Of a stretch of 64,000 bases of DNA, positions 47,701 to 60,000 are shown in pieces. The DNA is from Aphidius gifuensis (lineage: Eukaryota > Arthropoda > Insecta > Hymenoptera > Braconidae). The position numbers were made by a program, and so were the translations under genes. The DNA lies in assembly GCF_014905175.1 (NCBI RefSeq), contig NC_057792.1, forward strand, positions 19,846,963 through 19,910,962, read 5' to 3'. Every line of letters starts with the position of its first letter. The stretch's first letter is position 1. The notes beneath the pieces are model-generated. The model saw only the letters and a list, made by a program, of their open reading frames with translations, was not told the origin of the DNA and ran no database searches.

Positions 47701-47776
47701 GTCAAAAAATTCCCAGGTCAATATTACAACAAAATTCAAGACCACTTTCCCTTATTGTAGTCAAAAAATTCCCAGG
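47659..47776 (+). repeat. 59-bp tandem duplication at the edge of the fold-back element
   Basis: Units 47659-47717 and 47718-47776 differ at one base (ttccttt against ttccctt in the T-rich core) and both end attcccagg. The duplication lies partly within the right arm of the palindrome and so is recent relative to it. Confidence 0.95.
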
Positions 47777-50700
47777 TAGGACGACCGTTTATCAAAACTA
47801 TAGTAGAAATTATTAGATACTGACGCTTTCATCTACACAAACAATTTTCTAAATTTGTTTTATAATGATTACAAAAATAAAATTCATATATGAGTCGTGG
47901 GGCCGTTAATTTAAAAAATATAATGTGGAGTATGTGTACTGAGAAGTCGATAGTGATTAAAACTTCGACATGGACAGAATATATCTCATTGGGCAAATTT
48001 TACCCGGACTTGATTCAGCATATTACGTGATATGTATCACAAACTTCTATGTATATATAAGAACATATATATTTATATATATATTTATGCGGGTGTATAG
48101 AAAGGTCCAACTGTTTCATTCCACACAAGAAATTAACGGGACGTGACAGCTTCTGAATATTATGTTGAATTTAAAAAGGTGCCTTTTTGATAATATATAA
48201 ACTTCGATAACTTTAAACTAAAAAACCATTAAAACTTGATACAAGTAAGTGCTAATGCTAATTACTCGAATACTTGTTTGATTATTATCTACTATATTAT
48301 TGATAAGGCAACATTGACACGAATGTTTATTTATTTTTGTATTTGTTCTTATAGCATAAATTCTATAACGAATTCATTAAATGTTTTCTTACAACACTGT
48401 TTTATTAAAAAATTTACCTATGTATATGGTTGATGTATTTGGCTTAAATGTTTAGCCAAGAGAATTGTTTCTATATTGTATATCATATCATATGATATCA
48501 GTGATAATATATATTCTGCATATGACTCACATATTTGAGTAGCTGTGGAATTATGCAAATTTTATATAAATAGAAAGAAAAAAAAAGTTATATGAATGTC
48601 TGGACATTGCAGGAACGCTTTAATGTTTATTGTGAATATACTGAAATATTATAAATGTTTCTCTCGATTTAATAAATGATGTACATTTATTGTGATTTAG
48701 TAACAGTTGAAAATTATTTTTGTTGCTATCAATTATCTCGTTGAGTGAGTAGAAAAGTTTTGATGACCAAACTTTTCAGAATTTACAATGAAAAACCAAA
48801 AAATAAAAAATTTAATAAAAATAAACAGGAAAATAAACATAAAAATTACATTGACCATTTGATTAATCAATGCTTTAATACTGAAGTGTGAAAAAGTAGA
48901 ACGAATGTTCGATTTAAACCTGAAAGAAATAAAAACAGAATATTTAAAAAAAAAAAAAAAAACGCAAAAAATTGAGTAGTTACAAAGACTTATATTTCAC
49001 TTGCAACACCTAGTCTTATTCTCTGTGGGAATAACATTCAATTCTGTTTGTGTAGTCCTTTTTACACAAAGGACGATATGTGAGTATTGGCCGAAGAGAA
49101 ACTCTGTATGAATGGCTAATATCGTACCTGAAACGTGACTCGTATACGAACAATCGACGTATATGTACAGTAGCAACGACTAGAGTGTTTGATAAAGAAC
49201 TACCAAATAAAAAATAAATTGCGTGAAAAATAACGTGAAGTAAAATAGCTCGCAGAGTAGGTATATATTATTTTGGAAAAAAAAGAAACTTATAGAAAGT
49301 TTCTTCTTTTTTAAATATGACCTTTTTTGAATATAACAATTTCATGAGTGGGTATGTCATATACGATTTAAACAAAATCCAAAAAAGTACAAATTGATTT
49401 CTAAATTATATATTTATAAACAGGGAAATAACTTTTTATTTAAGAAAACAAAAAATTTACTTATCACGTTAGTATATTGATAGCCAAAAATATTTGAGTT
49501 AAACTTGACATGTAAGTTATAACTTTTGGCAATTATTAGAATCGATTTTATCGAAAATATAAAAAAAATATATAACCCTGAAAAAATTATGTATAAGAGC
49601 GCACTGTTTGTACAAGGATTAATTCAATAATATAACTTAGGACTTTCTCTATTTTCTTGATGTTCTATTTTCTGACACGTTGCGATTAGTTGAACATAAG
49701 TTATTATCTATATCACAGGAACAAATATAAAATTTAGAGAGATCGTTTACATGGAGGTCTCAGCAAATATTATTGACAAATATGAGTGTATCTAACCCTG
49801 GGGGTTTTTTTTTTCTCTTTTTGAGATTGAGGGTTTGACCCCTCCTGTGATATACAGTACAAAAACTAATCTTCAGATTCAGAAGGGGAAGGTGTATCAT
49901 CTACTACAAACAACTAGAAATATTTTCATAACTTTTTTTATCCACAGCAAAACCGAAATGATACAGTAAAATTACGAAGATTGGCTTTGTACGAGTACTT
50001 TGTCAGTTGTCAAAAAATAAAATACTTTGAAATTTTTTGGTGGTTTTTCTTTTGTCCGGTTTATATTGTGAATCTCAAAAGTTATAAAACTCAATAAGTT
50101 TGAATTTAAAAAAATGTGTGTTCAATATTCGAAAAATAAATATTACGATTTTAAAAATTCCACTATCTGCGATTTACTGTTATGATTGATTTTTCATTCT
50201 CTCAGGTTACAAGTATTGTATGAAAAGAAAAATCCCAATTTTATAAAAAAAAAAAAAAAAAAAAAATTAATAAGGCAAATAATTTCTCAGAAACCCAGCA
50301 GCAGGTTCTGGTTAGATTGTTTGTTTGAAATAAACCAATAATATATAGAGTGTAGGTGTTAATTCTCAGGAGGGGTAGATAGAATTGTTTCACCACATAG
50401 TCAGGTGGTCAGGGAAATCTAAACTTACCGAGTGAATCAGTGAACTCAACCAAAACTTCTATACCGCAATCAGCATCATATATTAATTTGGGTATAAAAA
50501 CAAGAATGTATATGAAAATAGTAAAAGAATAGTAAAAAAAAAATAAATTAAATAAATCAAGACATTGTGTTTATTTGATACGTGATGTAAGAGAATATTG
50601 CCCACTGATAACAAAAGAAAATTCATATGTTGACTACTATACTTGCATTTTTATTTTTATATTTTCGACGACAAACACTGTAGAACTTTTATATGTATGA

Positions 50701-53700
50701 GTCAAGTCATAAAGTTATCCTTCCATTCCGTGCATAAATTTTCTCGAAATTTTTTTTTTGGAAATAAAATAAACCGAGGTGTTAAAGTTTCTGTATACCA
50801 AATATTTCATAGTCTCTATTTGATCGTAAAAGTGTTGACAGAAAAACGTAGTGACATCGATATTTCCTTAATGTATATAACATATATATTTGTATGCAAT
50901 GAAATTTCTATCTTGAAGTCTACTTTAAAAAAAAAATCTTTTTTAGGAATTATTATTATTTTTTTTTTTTTTGTAATAATTCTCATAAAATTGAAAAAAA
51001 ATATCCTAAAAAAGAGAAAAAAAACACTTTACTTTTAGGTGTCAGAGAGACATTCACGTGCAAGCTTTGGCAAAAAGAGGGGTAGTTAATTTTCAACTAA
51101 TAGTAAACTTTCTAAACCAAGCCGCGGTCAGACCGAGTTGCAGGTGGCAGATCTGCAATCTGGAATGAAATCTGTCCGTTCCAGACGTAACCCCCTTGCT
51201 TGAGCCTCTTCCTCTAACAATCTCTGCTTATGTTTTTTAGTAGGTGCTGCTTGTTCTATATTTTAACAAAAGAATACCTTCGTTCCCAATACATTTGTAT
51301 TAACTTATGAAAGATGATATCATTGAAGTTTAAAAATCTGACGGTTTTTTTATTCTTGTTGAAGATATTAAAACTCCAAGAAAGTTTTGCTACTTAAACC
51401 AGATGGCGCTGTTATTGACTCTCAAATTTTCCTTACCATTGAAAATTTTCAGTAGTACATAGAGTTGAATTCTCTCTTGTGAAAATACACATGCATGTAT
51501 ATACACAACCATGTATATATTGTGTTCTTGATGTCAAGTTGCCTCCATCATTAAAACAGGTTTGACTATGGAGAGTGAAGTTGAGGGTGGGAGAAGGAGA
51601 AGGTCATTATCCATTAAATTGATTTGCAGACTTATTAGCTATTATTCTCGTCAGAGTTATAAGATTGCTTGGCCAACCATTTTCCTCACTCCTCATTGTC
51701 GATACTTTTCGCAAACATATACCCGACATGCCAGTCTGGATGTCGCCATACGCCATGTCGCTAGTGAAGGGGGTTCAACGTCGTCGGACGCGACGGACCG
51801 ACGACGAAACTTTGCCGGATGTGCACAGCCGAGCGAGACGTCGGGACGCTCAATTCCTTTAGCCTCTTTCCACTCTCTTTTACCCTTTACTGCATTATCG
51901 AATTTTCTCCAAAACTTTATGTCAGGCTAATCGAAACGAAAACTGTCCTCGTCATGCTGTAAATAATTTATTCACTATCACAACGCATGCATAATTTTTT
52001 TTTCAACTAGAAAAATACTCAGCAAAAAAAAAAACAAAAAAGTTGCGCTATTCAAACAATGTTAATACTTTCAAAATTAAGTCGACAATAGGGAATATTT
52101 CATAAAATGTAAATAAAAATAAATAAAACGAAAAATTTCAAAAATAGAGAACAAATTAAATATGATTTTTTTTTTCGAGGGATGAAACTTGATCAGAATA
52201 TTCATGATATGTTTGTCCGTTGCCGAACCTATATAAAAATGTCCGGTTATTTATTTGACAAACGGGACATGTCACAATTCACGTTCATAACTATTCCCTC
52301 TATTCTGAACTGTATTCCCCTTTTCGGTTGTGTTTAATTCATTGATTAATTCACTTCGCTTCCATGATTAGTTCCTTCAGTTTCGTGTATCGCTACACTT
52401 CGCTCACCCCCACCCGCCTCTTTGCTGATCCTGTTCTCGTTAATCAATTTTTCTTTTCTCCCTACATCTTTAGCCAATTCTAGTGTCCATTTTTGTGCAT
52501 GACTGTCACATCTGTTTGAAGTTCAATGAGACGAGAAAGATAAATATCAAATTATGACCATTGATCGAAAAAAATAAAGATAAAAAACTAATAGTTATGC
52601 ACTGTTAAAAAATTTATTTCCAATTTATAGAATTTTTCGTTAAATTAAGTAAAATACTATATTCACGAAAAATTAAAAAACTCTACTCATTTAAAAAAAT
52701 AGCACTACTATTTTGTATGCTAAAATCGACGTGTAGTTTATATTTATATTTCGACTTCATAGAAAAATTAGAATTATCTTGGGGTATCACTCACATGCTA
52801 TATTTGTGTCAGGTAAATATTGATTTATTTTGGTAAAAAAGAAAAAATATATATAAATAAAATAAACATTAAATACCGGTGACATTTATAATGTTTTCTA
52901 TTTACTATTATTTTTTTTTGACAGGTCAGACTTCTTTAGGTTTAGTTTAGCAAGATCAGGAGATTGCTAAGACGAAGGGTGTAACGTGATCCGTAGAAGT
53001 TTTCTACGAAATCTTCGCATGAATAAGTCGTAACATCATATTATATAGTACAGTGATAAATCATCTCTTCTTCTCAAATGTTTGTATATGCTCTGGATGT
53101 CAATGAATACTTGCGTAAAATAATCGTCACTGGCTTACTTCTAAACTCTAACAAAATCCATTAGATTCTTGATCATTACATGTGATGAGAAAGTTTGTTC
53201 TTTTTTTTTTTATTTATTTTTATTTTATTTTCTTCATAAAATGTGCTAGGTGTTAATTAATTAATAATTTCATAGTAATTTCACTCCTTTGATTATATTT
53301 ATTACTTAATGCTAATAAATTTCACTTGAATAATCATAAATCATTATTCATTATCAGATTAAATTTTATTTTTACATTTATATTACATAGGTGAGGTAGA
53401 AGCATAAGATGATGAATTTGAATGAAACAAATACAGATTTATAGATCAAATAGACTTTATAGTATAGTTCAAAATAATTTCAAAAAAATTAGAAGATTTT
53501 AAAATTTCATTAGTAACTCAATACAATCGGTTTATTATCAGCCTTTTTTTTTATAATTTTTTTTTTTTTTTCAACAAATAAACGTAATATATATATATTT
53601 TTTTTTTGTAAATTTAAATGTAAATAAAATCATATTGTCAACTATATATTCTATTAAATTTTAGAAAGGCACTAACCACGTAAACTTGGTCATAAAAATG

Positions 53701-56244
53701 TCGAAAAAGATTGATACTAAGTATGAAATCCCAGACAATTTCATTTTCGTATAAAGAAGTTGAATGAAATACAAAAGATGTTGTTAGTGTGTTAGAAAAT
53801 AAAATAAGAGGCCACGCGGGAACTACAAAAGACGATGTGCTCTGGGTATCCTAATTTCACGATACATATGTGCAGAGGCGTGTTTGGAATCACGCTGTAA
53901 CTCGTTTTGGTATGCAGTCTAAAGTACTCTGGTTTGTTGGTAATAGAGGAATAGAAACCAAGTAAAAGAACATAAAAAACAAAGACAATAACAAAAAAGA
54001 AAAAAGTAAAACTAAGAGAGACAACGGTACTCGAGCTCACAGAGACTTTGAGCTTGGCTGATTTACTGAGGCAATCGTTCTTTATTTCTCTCAAGGCGAC
54101 CCTAAGAAGCAACGTCTTCGATAGATATCGTCTTGTAACAGCTCTCTGTTACCTGAATATATTCGAACACAGATATATTTATCGTTTACACACTGTCGTC
54201 ATACACCATGTACTCGTAACAATGCGTGTTCAGAATACATCTAGCGTTATTATGGTTTTTTTTTTGTTACTACACATACATTGATTATTTCCAGTATATC
54301 CATTACTAATATTTATTGACATTTTTTATCATCGAAAAATTATAATAAATCACTAACTTCAATGGATTATAAATTGAGTCAATAATAATAATATTTACTT
54401 TTTATGATTAACAATAATCTTTCGACGGGAAAATCATTTTTATTTAAACATACAATATTTATGTCACATGGCATAATACATTTTTACATTTTACGATATA
54501 ACTTAACGGTAAGCCATTTTTATTGACGCATTTGTAATTTCATTATTACTTTGATGATATAATCTCATATTATCGCATTTTTTAATTAAATGACCATGTG
54601 AACTGTTACACAGTTATTACTGACTGATTTACCTTATATTTTATCAACGTCACACGCTCTCAATATATTTATTTGACATTAAATTATTAGTAGGGCAAGA
54701 TTCTTACTGTGCCAGTAAGTGATTTTTTGAATTCAGTTATATTTATATATAGTTTTGTATTTATCTGTCTATAAATTTCCGTGGGCTGTTTTGATTACAT
54801 GTCGCTATCTAATTTTGTATTTATCTATCAAAACTTATAAGTTATTAGTAATAACATTCAAGACAATGTGATTTTATTTAAAACAAAGCACCGGATTTTG
54901 AGCCATATAACAATGTTACACTGAATGGCACAACAATGATCCTACTCTAATTATTAGTGAACTCGAAACTTACAACATCAATATTATTTTCATATTTCTC
55001 CGTTTGTATATATACATACATATTTTACACAGCATCATAAATATTAATAAAATGAAAAATTCGAATAAAAATCAAGCAAATGAAAAAAAAAGCTAAAGGC
55101 ATGACTATAAGGAATGAAAGTAAATGCCCTTCGCTTCTGTATTTTGAACAATGGATGTTGGACTCTGAAAAAATAATAAAATAAACCTCGTTCAGTCTCT
55201 TCTGAATAAAACTAATAACTGAATAACGGAAAAAATTGCTTCTGGCTGTACGGTTTCATTCCAGTTGTATTACGTTCCTCAACCCTTTGCCTCTGCATCC
55301 ACTTGACGAGTGGTTCCGAGTTACCTCACGCCAACTATTATGAAAAAAGGTCGGTAGAGGTATAGTGGTGTACTACAGGAAAAATACATTCATTGGGTTT
55401 TGCAGCTGAAGCCGGATATGCAACTGAGAGATCGGTTGTATTTACCTCTCATTCTCTTATATGTGGTTTTTTTTTTTCCCTCTTTCTTTTTGTCCATTTT
55501 CACTGCTCGACATATTGCATTTGTTATCCGCCACAGGCTAGACCAACATCGCACTGGTCACTCACTGCTCATTGGAGTCTCAAAAATAAAAAATGAGTTG
55601 TATTATTTTTTACTAAAAATTTCTCTGTATTTAGTTTATTCCAACAAAAGTTTGTACGTTTTTCCATTGTTTCTAACGAGGTTATTATTGTTATAGCAAC
55701 GCATATTTATCATTAATACCATATAATATAATATTTTTTTTTTTGTAACTGGCCAATGTTGTAGACGTTGGGTTAATCAATCGAAATTTATATTTTTGGT
55801 TCAAATGAAATATGAGACCACCATATCCAGATAGAAATTCGGGTAACGAGGGCATTTATCTTGGGTCAAGCGTTTAGTAAACACAAGCGGTTATTAATAG
55901 AAAATCCTTGATCGCGACTCCCTACACTATTACGTGCGTGTGTATTGCCCCTTTTCTTCTCAATTTATATTGCTACATGAGTAGATAACGCTGCAAACTA
56001 GTTGCCGGCGGGACCTGTAACTCATATATAGTAGAGTGCTGTATATATATTACAAGCATACGAAAAATTCATAAACAAATATTATGGCTATCAAATATAA
56101 AGAAAAATAAAACAGACCAGCAACATAAATTTTTATATTATTGAAAGTATTGTAATTTCTGAAAATATATGTAACTGATATATATCACACAAAATAGTAT
56201 ATGTACATTGTACATACTATTTCAGTTTATTTGTTATTTTCCAG
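47777..56244. other. AT-rich non-coding DNA
   Basis: No supported gene. Notable islets at 49010-49250, 50270-50470, 51040-51240 and 51540-51950; the last is CpG-dense (gtcgtcggacgcgacggacc near 51780). Long A or T runs at 48949-48962 and 50249-50267. Confidence 0.4.
51700..51860. promoter_or_regulatory. CpG-dense islet with overlapping short frames
   Basis: CpG density here is among the highest in the window. Two frames are open over it: one of 122 codons from 51562, and one of 65 codons from 51665 ending at 51862, rich in Arg/Asp from CG-containing codons. Neither has a recognised domain. It could be an unrecognised exon, a promoter or a chance GC patch. Confidence 0.2.
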
Positions 56245-56405
56245 TGAGAATTAAACTCAGCTTGAGATATAACATGGCATTGCCTTTGAAATTAGAAAAG
56301 GGAGACTTGACAGTAGTGAAGAAAGGACAGGCGTATAGCGTGTCCAGTCATGATTATAGTGTCGTGTATTCAAATGGTCAGGCTAGACCCACACCAATCA
56401 CATAG
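56245..56405 (+). CDS. Candidate terminal exon, unknown protein
   Basis: Good acceptor (tgttattttccag) followed by an open frame, reading RIKLSLRYNMALPLKLEKG, then DLTVVKKGQAYSVSSHDYS, then VVYSNGQARPTPIT and TAG. Composition is protein-like and unlike the flanks. The splice phase needs one base from an upstream exon, the same phase as the exon at 45966. Alternatively translation starts at the internal ATG near 56274, giving about 43 residues. The following 280 bases are non-coding and end in a 15-base A run at about 56686-56700, so a retrocopied 3' end is another option. Family not recognised. Confidence 0.4.
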
Positions 56406-59305
56406 GGCATTCCCCGTGTGGCTTGGTCCTCAAACCATTATTATAACAAACCCTCATCCAATGTTCCTTGTACATCTACGTCTACAAATTCAGTGTGTCC
56501 TCTATATAACGCAACACAAATGAAAACTCAGAAGTAGACATCCAGTATGCTGTGTACATATGAGCACGACCCAATGCCTTCCACTTCGTTGCATCATACA
56601 ATATGCTATACATTGTATATGCTATATATTGTCCAATAATGTAGAGCTATTTTCTTGATGTGCTTCGTACGTTTGAGACAAACTTAAAAAAAAAAAAAAA
56701 TATCAAACTTGATTATAACAATAAGCTTACTAAATTATTAACTACATTTTTGAAATGTTTTTTTTTTTTTTTTGTTTATTTTATTTACCGTAATATTTTC
56801 ATATCTAGTTTTTATAAGATACTCATAAAAAAATAGTTTTAAATAATATATAGTTGTAAATTTAGTTTTAAACGAATTATCGAAATAGACTTTTTTATAT
56901 TTTTCCCTTAGCTTTCGAGTTATGAGCATGCAAATGTGAAAAAAAAGGAAATTCTTTGTTGTTTAAAATTTTGTTTTTTAAATTAAATTAAACAATTTTT
57001 ACCTAAAATTATTCAATAGAATTTATTATCAAATTATCGTCGATATATTTTAGTTTTAATAAGTTTCATGTTGTTTCAAAGAAAAGAATTATAATCAAAT
57101 ATGTTTGGACAGTCGATGTATAAACAATTGTTTTTAGGTTAATGTTACGTTAAAATAACTGTATAAAGGTACTTCTTGTCTAAATGTCAGTTAGGGTGTT
57201 TGGCTGATACATAACATGTGGCAACCAGGTTGGTGACAGACAGATACTATATATGAGCTAAAACATTTACACGTGACCCTTCTCCTACTAACAACTTCAC
57301 AACCCTTCATCGAATACTCCTTTTCACTAGTACAAAACTCGGTTAACCCTTTTCGTAACTTCATTAAATAAATTGTGAAAGAAAAAAAGAGCAAGAAAGA
57401 GAGAACGAGAGAAAGGTAGTTAGACTGACTTCTTATCCCCTAGGAACTTTCCCTTTTACCGTCATTTTATAATTCATGATATCGTTCATGTCTTGGTGTA
57501 TGTTACACGAATGAAGCAAAGAGGATAGCCAAAAAAGTCAAGAAATGAAAAGTGGAGAGTAGCAGGGGGCATAAAAAAGAAACTGAGTCATACATTTTAT
57601 TGGGTAAAACCTAGATCACGATATATATGTATAAAATGTTGTCGCGGTAAATCAGGTTTCTAGAGAGTTATAGAGTTATTTTTTTGTTAGTATTTTTCAT
57701 TTATATTTTTGTCAAGGGTTAATACAAAAAGTTAACTGAAATTAACATTTGATTTTTCGAATAACCGAACCAAGTCCCTCTTAAGTATTAAAAAAGTAAA
57801 AATTTCAATAACTGCTTAGTAATTGACATTAAATAATGAAATCTAAAGAAAACAATCGTCATTATCTGTAATGAGTCATATTACTGCTATAATAGGTTAA
57901 AATACTTGTCCAACTCTTGCCTAAAATTTTTTTCAATACATTTCTAATAATGTAAATGAAATCTTTTCAAACCTGATAAAATCATGAGTAATAATAAAAT
58001 ATCGCCAATAATGTATTTATAATAAATCATTAATTTTTTGCCATGATCCCAAGACATTTTTCAATAGTATAATTTTTTATATTATTCAAAAAATATATTT
58101 ATTACTGACTTCACCAGCTCACAAAATTATAATTTCTTTTCAACTTTCAAAAAAAAAAAAAAGTCAAAATCTGATGCAAAAAAATGCAGGATTTATTTTC
58201 AGCCACTGAGGAGTTTTATCACATATCAAACTCAGTACTGATATTAGGGGAGATTGTGTGAGTGTGTGTAGATTACAGAAAACTTGCTTCAGGCTAACTG
58301 GTCTCTTGGATAAAGCCAAATAGATATATAAAAAAGCGTTGGATTTATGCTCTTCGGACCCGCGTGTCTTATAGTATACTCTGCTAGTCCGATACCGAGC
58401 CCTCTTTCCTTAAGTAAAGTATACTTTTTGTCTCTTACCTTTTTTTTATTTCTCGTATTTACCTTAATACAATGCCACGTGTTCTCAGTTTTTTCTTGTA
58501 TTTACGCACAAATATACGTTCGTCCCCATGTTTGTCTACTTATATTATGCCCTAGGCATACACGCCTTACCTATTCAACGACCTACCCTTCATACACACG
58601 AAAAGAAATTTTATTATCCTGTACAGGACAGTGGGACTAGGGGAACTCGTTAGCAAATATTTCCATACAATTGTATGAAGTTTTTGAATTCGGTTCAATA
58701 ATATTTTTATATATCTATATTATAGTTTCGACTGAAGACTTTTGATAAGAGTTTGAAGAAAGAGTATAAGAATAAAAAATTTTTCTGTATAAAAAACGAA
58801 ACAAAAATCTACGATTTTCGTATATATATAGAAGTTTTGGTGGAAATGTAGATATTTCATTTTGATAATTTCTGTTTTAGTTCATAGTTGTATATGGCTT
58901 TTATCGAGACATATTTTTTTTTGTTATACATACATATATTAAAGAAAATCAAAGGAAGCTTAAGCTATTTATAATTCAATAATTATTGAAAATACTGGGA
59001 TCGATTTCTTCTATGGACCTATAATCAGTTTTTTTAAGTAAGTCATTGACGAGATATGAAAAAAATATAAAAACATGACGTAGCGGAGTCCTGACTATGA
59101 AATATTTATACCCGGTAGGCTCTCCCGTGTGTTCTACTATAAATACACATATAATATATACGGTTTGAGGGTGTGATAACTTTTTTAAAAATCGATAAAT
59201 CAACTTGAAAATTTGACTGTAGCTTCATAATAATCTAGCGATACCAACAGCATTATTGAAAAAATTTATTATTTCTATTGTTTAATTTTCTTAATTTATT
59301 ATTTT
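56406..59305. other. Possible 3' UTR, then AT-rich non-coding DNA
   Basis: 56406-56700 would be 3' UTR if the preceding exon is real; it contains ctatataac and a terminal A run. Beyond it, only GC-richer patches (57190-57440, 57530-57560, 58340-58640) interrupt AT-rich sequence. Confidence 0.35.
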
Positions 59306-59540
59306 ATTGAAAATCGAGAAGGAAATATATTTTTGACGTATGTAATCAACTCTGAACTGCTGACAAAATTTTATACTCGACTCAGCCTAATGTCAAATAA
59401 TAGTGAAATGGTGTAAAAAACAATTAAGTAGGTTTAAAATTTTATTTAGAAAGAACCAGGTGGGTCAAGAATAAAATTTTGTCAGCAGTCCAGAGTTGAT
59501 TGCATGCGTCAAAAATATGTTTGTTTCTTGACTTTCCGAT
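59306..59540. repeat. Palindromic fold-back element, about 235 bp
   Basis: The left arm (core 59326-59388) contains atttttgacgtatgtaatca, then actctgaactgctgacaaaa. The right arm (core 59457-59519) is its imperfect reverse complement, with ttttgtcagcagtccagagt and tgattgcatgcgtcaaaaat. Weaker matching extends outward (tcgagaagg against tcaagaaac). Non-coding, MITE-like. Confidence 0.8.
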
Positions 59541-59940
59541 ATATCAAATATAACTATAGCTAAATGGCGAACTATAGCTAAAAGTATCGACAAATATAAA
59601 TAAATATCACTAAAAAAGTATCTGAAGACTCAAAATGAGTAAAAATCCTACTAGATTACAAAATAATTTCATGTCAGATTTTATTCATACATATAAATAC
59701 TGGGAAAATAAAGATAATTAAAAAAGAATTGTTTTTTTAATTATTCGTGAGGTATTATTGAAAAAAACATATATAAAAAGGCAAGTTGAATTTGATATCA
59801 AATTCAAATTTGAAGAAGTTGAAAACTTTTTGGCAAACATCAAAGCACCTATATAAAATGGTCAATCCGTAATGCTCACGTTATAACAACTTGATAATCA
59901 GTAAGGTACGATAAAAGCGAAATACTGACTAAGAGAGCTA

Positions 59941-60000
59941 TAGCTCCGTGGGCTGTAAAGCAACCGCGCGCTATACTCTGGGTTCGTCGCACTAATTATG
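59941..60000 (+). other. tRNA-like fragment
   Basis: tagctccgtgggctgtaaag resembles a box A region and gggttcgtcgcac a degraded box B, at about tRNA spacing. Acceptor-stem pairing is not evident. A shorter related string (gaccgcgctatagtctc) occurs near 8830. Probably a decayed tRNA-derived repeat. Confidence 0.25.
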
